Made by a program: the position numbers and the translations under genes
In this document: positions 1-7,092 of the stretch, in pieces
How positions within the stretch are numbered: position 1 is the first letter of the stretch
How the letters are laid out: each line of letters starts with the position of its first letter
NCBI GenBank assembly: GCA_025800305.1
Contig: JAOXRY010000438.1
Coordinates: 1 to 18,747, forward strand
Direction of reading: 5' to 3'
Length of the DNA: 18,747 nucleotides
Source of the DNA: Campylobacterales bacterium
GTDB taxonomy: Bacteria > Campylobacterota > Campylobacteria > Campylobacterales > SZUA-545
The notes under the pieces: model-generated
Seen by the model: only the letters and a program-made list of their open reading frames with translations
What the model was told of the DNA's origin: nothing
Database searches by the model: none

Positions 1-203
1 GCTATTTATTTAAAGAAACTGAGATTGATTCTAGGATAGAAACAACAGAAAAAAAAGCTTATTTGGTTGTTCGAAATGATGATAGTTCTATCAGTCCTAT
101 GCTAGGTATAGGTAAAAAAGAAGAAAAGACAACAATTCAAGGACAATCTTCTACTACGACAGAAAAAGATCTTGTTTTGTTTGGTTTTGAGAGTTTATTT
201 TAA
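1..203 (+). CDS. C-terminal end of an unidentified protein (5' truncated by the window edge)
   Basis: The frame with codons starting at position 3 is open from the left edge to a TAA at 201-203 and gives about 66 residues, ending in FGFESLF. The visible part is polar and rich in Thr, Glu and Lys, including the stretch GKKEEKTTIQGQSSTTTEK. It has no membrane segment, no cysteine and no motif I recognise. The stop lies only 10 nt before the ATG of the next lipoprotein gene, and the purine-rich AAAAGG between them is that gene's ribosome binding site, so the two are probably co-transcribed. The terminal Phe is compatible with an outer-membrane or secreted protein, but that is weak. No function can be assigned. 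Confidence 0.7.
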   Translation, partial: YLFKETEIDSRIETTEKKAYLVVRNDDSSISPMLGIGKKEEKTTIQGQSSTTTEKDLVLFGFESLF

Positions 204-213
204 AAGGAAAAAA

Positions 214-2832
214 ATGAAAATTTTAAAAATTTGTTTAATGTTTTTAATGGTTATTGTTTTAGTAGGATGCGATTGCTGCCAAAAACCTGATCCAACACCG
301 ACAGAAGAAGATCCACGAAATAATCCAAAGATAGTAGAATCAAAATATTATGGAAAATGGATGTATATTCATAGTGGAGAGGAGATAGATATTATCTCAA
401 CAACAGAACTTGACTATACGGAATTAGACAGCAATCTAATAAGAATTACAGAGGCTGATGGTTCTAGTACCCATATTATGAGAGCAAGTATTGCTAATAC
501 AAAAGTAAGTGGAAAATTAAAAAAGCTAACAACAACTTCTAGATCTTATGGTGGAGTTGGTGGGATGAATGTTGTTCTTCAAAATGTGCTAGATCCTAAG
601 ATAAAAGCAGAAGTTAAAACTAACGATGATGGGACATTTGAAGACAGTTCTTTACCTTCTGGAACATATAGCGTTAATGCACAAGATGGTGATGAGTCTT
701 TTAATATGAATTTTGATTTAGAGGAAGAAGTTGAAGATCTTGGGAATATGTCTTTAGCAGAAAATGGAACTCATAATTTTAAAACTGAATTGTTATTAGA
801 TAAAGAATTTGTATATGCTGATGGTAATGAATATACAGGAAAAATTAGAGTTCATAATATCAGTAATGAAATAGGTTTAGGGCTAAACTATGATATTGTC
901 CTTGAAGATAAGTTTAAAAAAAGTTTTTCCGAAACAATAGTGTTAGGCTCAGTAGAATCAAAAGGTTATAGGGATATCCCTATCAGATTTAGCTTTAATC
1001 CTATATACGATAACTATAGAAAGATTGATGTAAATGTAACAATCAATGATGCAAATTCCAATAGTTGGTTTGATAGTTTTTCTTTTTTACTGTATAAAAG
1101 AAGTTTTGACATAAATGTAGCAACTGCACAAGCAAATATTAAAGGCTATATAGTTATGCCAAATACTAAAGAGATTAAACAAGTCGATATAGGAAATGGG
1201 AAAATTACCTTACCTGTGTTATTAAATAAAAAATATCATTTGGTATTTTCTAATCCTTCAATAAGTAATGAAACAGCATATTCACTAGGTATAGAAAGTA
1301 GCACTAAGTCATTTGAAGGGTATAAAGATACATCAATTCATGAAAATAATGATATAGCGTCACAAGCAAAAACTCTCTCTTTAGGGGATAGTGTTATTTC
1401 ATATTTAGAAAAATCAGATATAGACTACTGGCTTATAGAGATGAAGAATACTGGAACATTAGCTAGTTCCCATGCAAAAGAAAGAGAATTCGGTTCAGTC
1501 GGAACAAGAGTCAATCAAACATTAACAGCTACTCCAATACAGATTAGTTCAATTGCACCAAATACAACTAAACAAGCCATTATTGACAAAGGGAGTATTG
1601 TTCTCAACGGTGTAGATACTGGAGAAAAAAACATTACTATCAAAAATGGAGATAGAGTATCTATTAAGTTAAAATCAGCGTCAACATTAAAAACTAATAT
1701 AACTTCAACTTTAATATTTGGAAATATAATTAGAAAATATTCAGTTACAACTTATGATTATATTGTGGATGAGATACATACTGTTGATTCAAATATTCAA
1801 CAACCTGAATCTGTTTTTGTAAGTAAAATTGATGACGATGGAAATGTAGATATTGTTGTTGGTTCAGATATATCAAATGGTATATTTTGGTATGAGAATG
1901 ATGGTTTTGGAAATCCTGTTGAGTTTGCAAAAACTTCTTTAAGTGCTTATGCAGATAATAAAGTAAGAACAGTCTATCCTATAGATCTTGATAGCGATGG
2001 TGATGTTGATATTATCTCTTGTGATTACGAAGGTGATGTTGCATGGCTATCAAATGATGGTAATCAAAACTTTGATCCATATGAAATTCACAGATCAGTT
2101 CTTGGAGAAAATGACAGGATTACAGACAAAGGTGCAAGAAGAATACAAGCTCTTGATATAGATGAAGATGGAGATATTGATATCTTAATAGCTTTTGATT
2201 CAAAGATTGTTTTATATAGAAATGATGGAAATGAAAACTTCACAGATAAGACAATAGCTACCTCTGATACTCAAATCATATCTGTTTATGCAAAAGATAT
2301 TGACTCTGACAATGATACAGATCTTGTAGTTTCGAATGGCTCTGTACAATGGTTTAAAAATGACGGTAATGAAAATTTTACAAAATTTTTAGTTTCAAAT
2401 GAAACAAAGTATTCTGAAGATGCAATGGCTTTAGATATAGATAAAGATGGAGATATTGATATTGTGGCTGGAGCTAAAGGTACAAGAGGTCTAGACTGGT
2501 ATGAAAATGATGGAAACGAAAACTTTACTACCCATGCACTCAAAGGTGACAAAGTTATAGATGATATTTATTCGATTGATGCAGGTGATTTTGATGGAGA
2601 CGGAGATATTGACCTTATAGGAAGCGATTGGGTGTGGGGTAGAATTGTTTGGTATGAGAACAACGGTAGTCAAAATTTTATTCAACATTTGATTACTGAG
2701 TATGATTTTGGAAGAATTAAATCAATTCAGGCTGTGGATATGGACCATGATGGATATCTAGAGGTTATTTTAGCTTCTGAGCTTGAAAATACTATACGGT
2801 GGCTTGATTTTGGATTTAAATCAGTTCATTAA
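214..2832 (+). CDS. Large lipoprotein with a C-terminal seven-repeat VCBS/FG-GAP beta-propeller
   Basis: This is an 872-aa predicted lipoprotein. I chose the ATG at 214 because it follows AAAAGG and gives a clean signal peptide (MKILK, a hydrophobic run, then LVGC, lipidated Cys19). The 42 nt upstream in the same frame overlap the preceding gene. Asp follows the Cys, an inner-membrane retention signal in E. coli; whether it works here is unknown. About residues 110-180 resemble a carboxypeptidase-regulatory/SdrD-like beta domain, 190-300 a CARDB-like beta domain, and a segment near 375-410 (ENNDIASQAKTL, then SDIDYWLI) a pre-peptidase C-terminal domain. The C-terminal 330 residues hold seven repeats of about 50 aa. 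Each has a DxDxDG-type calcium loop, with first Asp at about 540, 593, 650, 697, 743, 794 and 844, mostly followed by W/YxxNDGNENF. Seven such repeats fit one closed propeller. No enzyme motif is visible; a surface binding or adhesion role is inference. Confidence 0.9.
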   Translation: MKILKICLMFLMVIVLVGCDCCQKPDPTPTEEDPRNNPKIVESKYYGKWMYIHSGEEIDIISTTELDYTELDSNLIRITEADGSSTHIMRASIANTKVSGKLKKLTTTSRSYGGVGGMNVVLQNVLDPKIKAEVKTNDDGTFEDSSLPSGTYSVNAQDGDESFNMNFDLEEEVEDLGNMSLAENGTHNFKTELLLDKEFVYADGNEYTGKIRVHNISNEIGLGLNYDIVLEDKFKKSFSETIVLGSVESKGYRDIPIRFSFNPIYDNYRKIDVNVTINDANSNSWFDSFSFLLYKRSFDINVATAQANIKGYIVMPNTKEIKQVDIGNGKITLPVLLNKKYHLVFSNPSISNETAYSLGIESSTKSFEGYKDTSIHENNDIASQAKTLSLGDSVISYLEKSDIDYWLIEMKNTGTLASSHAKEREFGSVGTRVNQTLTATPIQISSIAPNTTKQAIIDKGSIVLNGVDTGEKNITIKNGDRVSIKLKSASTLKTNITSTLIFGNIIRKYSVTTYDYIVDEIHTVDSNIQQPESVFVSKIDDDGNVDIVVGSDISNGIFWYENDGFGNPVEFAKTSLSAYADNKVRTVYPIDLDSDGDVDIISCDYEGDVAWLSNDGNQNFDPYEIHRSVLGENDRITDKGARRIQALDIDEDGDIDILIAFDSKIVLYRNDGNENFTDKTIATSDTQIISVYAKDIDSDNDTDLVVSNGSVQWFKNDGNENFTKFLVSNETKYSEDAMALDIDKDGDIDIVAGAKGTRGLDWYENDGNENFTTHALKGDKVIDDIYSIDAGDFDGDGDIDLIGSDWVWGRIVWYENNGSQNFIQHLITEYDFGRIKSIQAVDMDHDGYLEVILASELENTIRWLDFGFKSVH
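1831..2790 (+). repeat. Seven tandem in-frame coding repeats (propeller blades)
   Basis: The DxDxDG loops start at about 1831, 1990, 2161, 2302, 2440, 2593 and 2743, so the period is about 140-170 nt. The middle units share similar DNA, for example GATGGAAATGAAAACTT and close variants, which suggests growth by internal duplication. The first and last units are the most diverged. These are protein repeats, not a CRISPR or satellite array. Confidence 0.85.
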
Positions 2833-2870
2833 AAGTTTTACTAATTTATTTAAAAGTAAATGAGACTTAC

Positions 2871-2904
2871 AAAAGTGTAAATGTCTTTTGACCTTTGCAC
2901 TTTT
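2871..2904 (+). terminator. Probable intrinsic terminator after the propeller lipoprotein
   Basis: AAAAGTGTAAA (2871-2881) pairs with TTTGCACTTTT (2894-2904) over 11 bp with one G-T wobble. An inner GTC/GAC stem with a TTTT loop extends it. The run of T after the stem is short (AAATAAAAATTTT follows), so efficiency is uncertain. Confidence 0.5.
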
Positions 2905-2947
2905 AAATAAAAATTTTAAATTTTATTTTTTAAGTCTTTATTATGGG

Positions 2948-3008
2948 TTGACAAGGGATTAGAAAATCAAATATGTAATTTTTGATTTTGTAGTAGAAGT
3001 AATACTAC
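2948..3008 (+). promoter_or_regulatory. Candidate promoter and dyad upstream of the second lipoprotein
   Basis: A perfect TTGACA lies at 2948-2953. The best -10 candidates are TATGTA (2972-2977) or TGTAAT (2974-2979), at spacings of 18 and 20, so the pair is not ideal. Between this and the AAGGAG ribosome binding site (3021-3026) lies a dyad, GTAGTA (2990-2995) and TACTAC (3003-3008), that could form a leader hairpin or be an operator. Confidence 0.4.
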
Positions 3009-3031
3009 TTAATTTATTTCAAGGAGAAAAA

Positions 3032-4651
3032 ATGAAAAAAAGTCTTTTAAGTGGCGTAAAGCTTTTGACTGCTTCTTTTGCAGTTAGTGGTTTGTTAATT
3101 GGTTGTAGTTCTTCTGATGATTCTTCAGATAGTGGTACAAAAGAAGCTCCATCTTTAACAGTTACAGGTTCGGCTGTTGATGGATATTTGGTAAATTCTA
3201 TTGTTTGTCTTGATTTAGATAAAGATGGACAGTGTACGCTATCTTCTGAACCATATACTCAAACAGATGCAACGGGTGAATATTCTATATCTGTAACAGG
3301 AACTCATCAAGAACATACAAATTACAAAAATGGAACAGCACCATTAATTGTATTTCATGGATATGATAGTGATACAAAAGAAGATTTTGAAGGGAAGTTG
3401 AAAGCTCCTTTTTCCAAAAAAAGTGGTACTTTTCACATTACTCCTCTTTCAACAATGGCAGTATCCGTACTTGAAGCTAATTCTGACACAGATGTTACTG
3501 CAGAAGATATCGCACAAGCTCAAAAAGATGTTGCTGATGCTTTAGGAATTGATGAAGTAGATGTAAAAGGTGATCCTGTAGCTCTTGCAAAAGAAGGAAA
3601 TTCTAATGCAATAAAAGCCGCTCTACAGATCCACAAAGCTGTTGAGCTTATGGCGGCAAATGCAACGGGTAGTAATGCAAAAGAAAAAACAGATAACTCT
3701 TACTTAGCTTTTGCAAAGGGTTTAAAAGAAGCTGATGTTTCAGGTGCTACAGGTATCTCTGGAAAACTAGATGTAATTCTAGATAAGACTTTTGAACTGG
3801 ATACAACAACTTTTACCAATAAAGATAAGGTAAAAGCTGCTTCAAAATCAATGGTTAAGAATGTAGGTTCTGCTATGGAAACTGCTGGGTTGGATTTAGC
3901 AAATACTGAGGATTTAGTAAAAATTGCTCTTCAAATTCAAGATACCAAAAAGGAGTTTGAAACAGAGCTAGAAAAAGGTACAGGAGCAACATTTGATACT
4001 TCTTGGGACACAAAACATACAGATCACACAATTGCTAATCTAAATGAAGAACTAGTAAAAAGACTTCTATCTTTAGCAGGTTACACTTCTGCAGAAATTG
4101 GTGGAATGGGTGCGGTAATCACAACTATTGCAACATATAGTGAAATCAAGCCAGAAATAACACTAGATGATTTAAAAAACCTTCTAAATAGTAAAAAGCC
4201 AACAGGGCATATTGAAATTGTTGCGAAAATTGATGGGAAGAAAAATAATCTTGATTCTGTTGTAACTAATACAAACGGAGATCTCTCTAAATCAAAATTT
4301 ACAACATCAAGGTTAACAGCAAATGATTGGTATGTAATCAAATCTAATGGAGATTGTGTAGGGAAGTTTACCTTTAATAATTCTGGAAATTTCTCTCAGC
4401 AAAAAGCTGGAGAATCAGCAAATACTGGTACATATACTATTAGTAGCGATGGTTCTCAATTAATTGAAACATACCCAGAGGGTACAATCACAGCTAATTT
4501 CGTCTCTTATACAAATGTTGCATCTGCAATGTATAGAGTTCAATACGTACATGATACTAGTAGAATAGAGGACTGGTATGAATCTAAAACTGCTGCAGTT
4601 GGAGCTTCTGAAGCTTTAGGGAAAAATTGTAGTGGAAATTTTCCAGATTAA
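3032..4651 (+). CDS. Ser/Asp-rich secreted lipoprotein, function unknown
   Basis: This 539-aa protein starts at an ATG 5 nt after a strong AAGGAG. It has a lipoprotein signal (MKKS, hydrophobic run, LLIGC, Cys25) followed by a Ser/Asp linker. Residues 43-90 form a beta module of the type AVDGYLVNSIVCLDLDKDG, seen in many proteobacterial surface lipoproteins. It carries a Ca-loop-like DLDKDG and two cysteines (59 and 68) that could form a disulfide. The middle (about 120-400) is mostly helical and Ala/Lys/Asp-rich, with several predicted amphipathic helices. The last 110 residues are beta-rich (TANDWYVIKSNGDC onward, then a GTYTISSDGSQL hairpin) and recall lipocalin-like C-terminal domains, with two more cysteines. 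There is no catalytic signature. It probably forms its own transcription unit, with terminators on both sides. Confidence 0.9.
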   Translation: MKKSLLSGVKLLTASFAVSGLLIGCSSSDDSSDSGTKEAPSLTVTGSAVDGYLVNSIVCLDLDKDGQCTLSSEPYTQTDATGEYSISVTGTHQEHTNYKNGTAPLIVFHGYDSDTKEDFEGKLKAPFSKKSGTFHITPLSTMAVSVLEANSDTDVTAEDIAQAQKDVADALGIDEVDVKGDPVALAKEGNSNAIKAALQIHKAVELMAANATGSNAKEKTDNSYLAFAKGLKEADVSGATGISGKLDVILDKTFELDTTTFTNKDKVKAASKSMVKNVGSAMETAGLDLANTEDLVKIALQIQDTKKEFETELEKGTGATFDTSWDTKHTDHTIANLNEELVKRLLSLAGYTSAEIGGMGAVITTIATYSEIKPEITLDDLKNLLNSKKPTGHIEIVAKIDGKKNNLDSVVTNTNGDLSKSKFTTSRLTANDWYVIKSNGDCVGKFTFNNSGNFSQQKAGESANTGTYTISSDGSQLIETYPEGTITANFVSYTNVASAMYRVQYVHDTSRIEDWYESKTAAVGASEALGKNCSGNFPD

Positions 4652-4659
4652 ATAAATGC

Positions 4660-4690
4660 AAGTGGCTTAGATCTTCTAAGCCACTTTTCT
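4660..4690 (+). terminator. Strong intrinsic terminator
   Basis: AAGTGGCTTAGA (4660-4671) and TCTAAGCCACTT (4675-4686) form a perfect 12-bp stem with a 3-nt loop, followed by TTTCTT. It begins 8 nt after the lipoprotein stop codon. Confidence 0.9.
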
Positions 4691-4715
4691 TCACATAAAA
4701 AGCCTATTTAGATAA

Positions 4716-4791
4716 GTATAAAATTTTATACACTTTTGGTTGTTTTTAAAATTATTTTATGATAATATACTGAAAGTATAAAATTCTACAC
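4716..4791 (+). promoter_or_regulatory. ATPase promoter flanked by two palindromic operator-like repeats 60 bp apart
   Basis: GTATAAAATTTTATAC at 4716-4731 is a perfect 16-bp palindrome. A degenerate copy, GTATAAAATTCTACAC, lies at 4776-4791; both are followed by ACT, so they are also direct repeats. The start-to-start distance is exactly 60 bp. Between them lie a -35-like TTGGTT (4736-4741) and a -10-like TATGAT (4758-4763), spacing 16. This puts the transcription start near 4770, just before the second copy. One site upstream of -35 and one just after the start is a classic repressor layout. The regulator is not identified. Confidence 0.6.
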
Positions 4792-4809
4792 ACTAAAAAG
4801 GCTTAAAAT

Positions 4810-5904
4810 ATGGAAAACCCTTTCCCTTATGAAACCTATGCAATAAACAATAGTTTTTTTGGAAGATCTCAAGAAAAGAAAAAAATTTACTCTTTCTTTC
4901 AAAACTCCAATAATCTAGTGATTCTATCTAAACGAAGAATGGGGAAAAGCTCTCTTATCAAAGAACTTTTTAGAGTACATAAAGAAGATTTTTATTGTAT
5001 CTACGTTGATATCTTTGATATCACTTCAAAAGAGGAGTTTGCCACTCTTTTACTAAGTGGATTGGCAAATGTAGAAAAGAATGATCTAAAAACAACAATT
5101 AAAAAGCTGTCATTACTCCTTAAAAATGTAAGAGTTGAGCCTACAATAGATCCAAACACTTTTGAATACTCAATTAAGCCAATTGTTAAAACTCTCTCTT
5201 TTGAGGAGATGATGGAGGACTTTTTTAACTCAATTTTTGAGCTTTCTAAAGAGAAAAATGTTGTTCTTGCTATTGATGAGTTCCAACAGATCTCTACAGT
5301 TAAAGACAAAAAAATTGACGCTTACCTAAGAAAGTTTATTCAAGAGAATAAAAAGATTTCTTATATCTTTCTAGGTTCGAAAAGACATATGCTTACAGAT
5401 CTTTTTGAATATAAGTCTCCTTTATTTGAAATGGCTACACCTTTTGAAGTTATGCCTATTAATCAAAAAGATGTTTTTATATATGTATCAAAACATATAA
5501 AAATTAGTGAAGAAATGGTCAGTTATATATACGAAATTTCTGATGGTGAAACAAAATTTTTTCAACATATTTTTAATATCTTATACTTTGAATATAAAGA
5601 TAAAAATATCGATAAAGAGATAATTGATAAAGCGATTGAAGAAATAATCAATGCTAAAGAATCAGGATATAGGGTAATTTATGATACATTTAGCCAAAAC
5701 CAGAAAAAAGCCTTTAAACTTCTCACAAAATATGGAAAAAATCTTTTTTCCAAAGATGTTCTTCAAGAACAAAATATATCTAAAAATGCTATGAATGGAG
5801 CATTAAAACAGCTTTTCACTAAAGAGCTAATAGATAAAACAGATGATCTTTGGTTTGTGGCAGATAGGGCTTTTGAACTTTGGGGGAAGAGGAAGTTAAA
5901 TTAA
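4810..5904 (+). CDS. Orphan P-loop ATPase (archaeal-type ATPase / STAND-like family)
   Basis: This 364-aa protein starts at an ATG 8 nt after AAAAAGG. It opens with NPFPYETYAINNSFFGR, the usual N-terminus of the archaeal-type (PF01637-like) ATPases. The Walker A is SKRRMGKSS (residues 40-48), lacking the first glycine as is common in this family. The Walker B is VVLAIDEFQQ (151-160, Asp156/Glu157), and the sensor-1-like strand is YIFLGSKRH (185-193). The C-terminal 90 residues look like a winged helix ending in DLWFVADRAFELWG, matching the family's usual end. No effector domain is fused. Such ATPases act as signalling switches or partner-binding modules, and the substrate cannot be read here. 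The gene stands alone between terminators behind a promoter with paired palindromes, so it is probably individually regulated. Confidence 0.85.
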   Translation: MENPFPYETYAINNSFFGRSQEKKKIYSFFQNSNNLVILSKRRMGKSSLIKELFRVHKEDFYCIYVDIFDITSKEEFATLLLSGLANVEKNDLKTTIKKLSLLLKNVRVEPTIDPNTFEYSIKPIVKTLSFEEMMEDFFNSIFELSKEKNVVLAIDEFQQISTVKDKKIDAYLRKFIQENKKISYIFLGSKRHMLTDLFEYKSPLFEMATPFEVMPINQKDVFIYVSKHIKISEEMVSYIYEISDGETKFFQHIFNILYFEYKDKNIDKEIIDKAIEEIINAKESGYRVIYDTFSQNQKKAFKLLTKYGKNLFSKDVLQEQNISKNAMNGALKQLFTKELIDKTDDLWFVADRAFELWGKRKLN

Positions 5905-5922
5905 ATTATTTTAGGGATGAGA

Positions 5923-5958
5923 AGTAATCGCATTGGTTTAATGCAATTACTAGTTTTT
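5923..5958. terminator. Bidirectional terminator between convergent genes
   Basis: AGTAATCGCATT (5923-5934) and AATGCAATTACT (5940-5951) form a 12-bp stem with one mismatch on the plus strand (G-U wobble on the minus transcript) and a 5-nt loop. TTTTT (5954-5958) follows for plus-strand transcripts and runs into the stop codon of the opposing gene. Confidence 0.7.
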
Positions 5959-7027
5959 ATTGTAAGTTTGTTGTAGTATGAATAGTATTGATTTTTAGTT
6001 CTCTACCTGTTGCACACTCCATGTTTTTTCTTCTTGATGTCATTAGTTCTGCCATCTCTTTCCATGGTGTGATAAGAATATCAGCGTCACAGTCAATAGC
6101 GTCTGCAACAATCTCTCCTGCAAAGTTATCAAAAATAGAAGGATCTACAGGAATTGATTCAATTCCAGAGTAGTTATATTTTGAGTTTGTAGGAATAACT
6201 TTGATACCTTTTTCTGTTAAGATCTTGTCAATATCTAGGTGTCTATAGATACAGCTATAATTTCCAAGGTAAACAGCTACTTTTAATCCATCAAGTTTTG
6301 TTGTGTCTAGTTTTTTAAATGCTAGATTTTCTCCAAAGAAGTTTTCATTACTATATTGATATTTATCGATTAATGCTTCTTTATTTTTATTAATTACATT
6401 ACAAAAGCCATAGTTGTAGATTTTTGTTTTGAGGCTTAAAACAATTTCGTCTAGTTTGCTATCAATACCGTCAAATTTTCCACACATTGCTGCGTAGTGC
6501 CATATTCCATCGTCTTCATTTGCTAGAATTTTTAAGATCTCTACTTCCTCTTTTGGAAATTTAGCGATAAGTCTTTCCGCAAGGAGAAAGATTCCTTCAC
6601 CCATGTAATCTTTATTAGCTTTTCTAACTTCTGACATAAAGTAGAAATGGCTTACTGACTTATAGAACTCTTTATCACTTTCATCAATAAGGTTTTCAAA
6701 CAGAGATAGCTTGTTCATGTAGTTTGAGTAGTCTATTTCAAGATCTAAAACTGCATAGTCAGTTGCTAAAGGTTCGATTGTGATTTCGTCTAATTCATCA
6801 AATAGTTTTTCCAGTGAGTAACTTTTTGAAACACAAATAGAATTTACTTGAACAAAGTCAACATTATTCATGTCAAAATTTACTAATTTATCCATATCTT
6901 TGATGTTTTTTAAAACTTCTTCAACTGTTATAGCTGGGTCTATTTTCATTTCATAAGGCTTATAGTAAGACAAATGGTCGCTTGTTTTGTCAAATCTAAA
7001 TAGTTTTACTACAACTCTTTTTTTCAT
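5957..7027 (-). CDS. FrdB/HdrB-like (TfrB-architecture) protein lacking its iron-sulfur ligands
   Basis: This 356-aa protein has its ATG at 7027 with AAGG 10 nt upstream. Residues 1-100 follow the SdhB/FrdB N-terminal ferredoxin fold: VVVKLFRFD, then TVEEVLKNIKDMD, then the diagnostic ITIEPLATDYAVLDLEIDY. Residues 125-190 align with the second cluster domain (YMGEGIFLLAERLI resembles FLGPAALxxAxRF; GIWHYAAMCGKFD resembles GVWxCxxCGxC). Residues 247-330 resemble an HdrB CCG domain (KVAVYLGNYSCIYRH; NYSG in place of CCG; DILITPWKEMAEL in place of TPCxxC). FrdB joined to HdrB is the layout of thiol:fumarate reductase subunit TfrB. Nearly all ligand positions are not Cys; only Cys65, 182, 209, 259, 313 and 338 remain, and they do not form binding motifs. 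It is therefore probably not an electron carrier. Campylobacterota encode related proteins annotated as unknown-function families (recalled, not checked). Its role is unknown. Confidence 0.75.
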   Translation of the reverse strand: MKKRVVVKLFRFDKTSDHLSYYKPYEMKIDPAITVEEVLKNIKDMDKLVNFDMNNVDFVQVNSICVSKSYSLEKLFDELDEITIEPLATDYAVLDLEIDYSNYMNKLSLFENLIDESDKEFYKSVSHFYFMSEVRKANKDYMGEGIFLLAERLIAKFPKEEVEILKILANEDDGIWHYAAMCGKFDGIDSKLDEIVLSLKTKIYNYGFCNVINKNKEALIDKYQYSNENFFGENLAFKKLDTTKLDGLKVAVYLGNYSCIYRHLDIDKILTEKGIKVIPTNSKYNYSGIESIPVDPSIFDNFAGEIVADAIDCDADILITPWKEMAELMTSRRKNMECATGRELKINTIHTTTNLQ

Positions 7028-7092
7028 GAGGCTAATACCTTAAATAATAAATTTCAACTATTCTATTATAAAATTGATGAAAAAGAGATAAT
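7028..7092. promoter_or_regulatory. Divergent promoter region with overlapping -10 elements
   Basis: In the 65 bp between the two start codons, TATTATA at 7064-7070 reads as TATTAT on the plus strand (7064-7069) and TATAAT on the minus strand (7070-7065). The two leaders would be about 20-30 nt. Neither side has a convincing -35. The dbpA side has only a weak Shine-Dalgarno (AAAGAGA). Confidence 0.45.

Noticed and set aside
172..213. Upstream extension of the propeller lipoprotein to a TTG at 172
   Set aside because: It overlaps the previous gene, lacks a Shine-Dalgarno, and would bury the lipoprotein signal; the ATG at 214 after AAAAGG is better.
1745..2688. Antisense open frames opposite the propeller repeats
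   Set aside because: They arise from the repeated Asp/Gly-rich coding sequence; composition is unlike a protein and no start signals exist.
1831..2790. Periodic repeats as a possible CRISPR or satellite
   Set aside because: Units are in frame, diverged and coding, with a period of about 150 nt; no spacer-repeat pattern.
4081..5309. Minus-strand open frames within the second lipoprotein and the ATPase
   Set aside because: Shadows of well-supported genes on the plus strand.
4810..7027. ATPase plus FrdB/HdrB-like gene as a two-gene defence system
   Set aside because: The genes are convergent and separated by a terminator, and neither has a nuclease or other effector domain.
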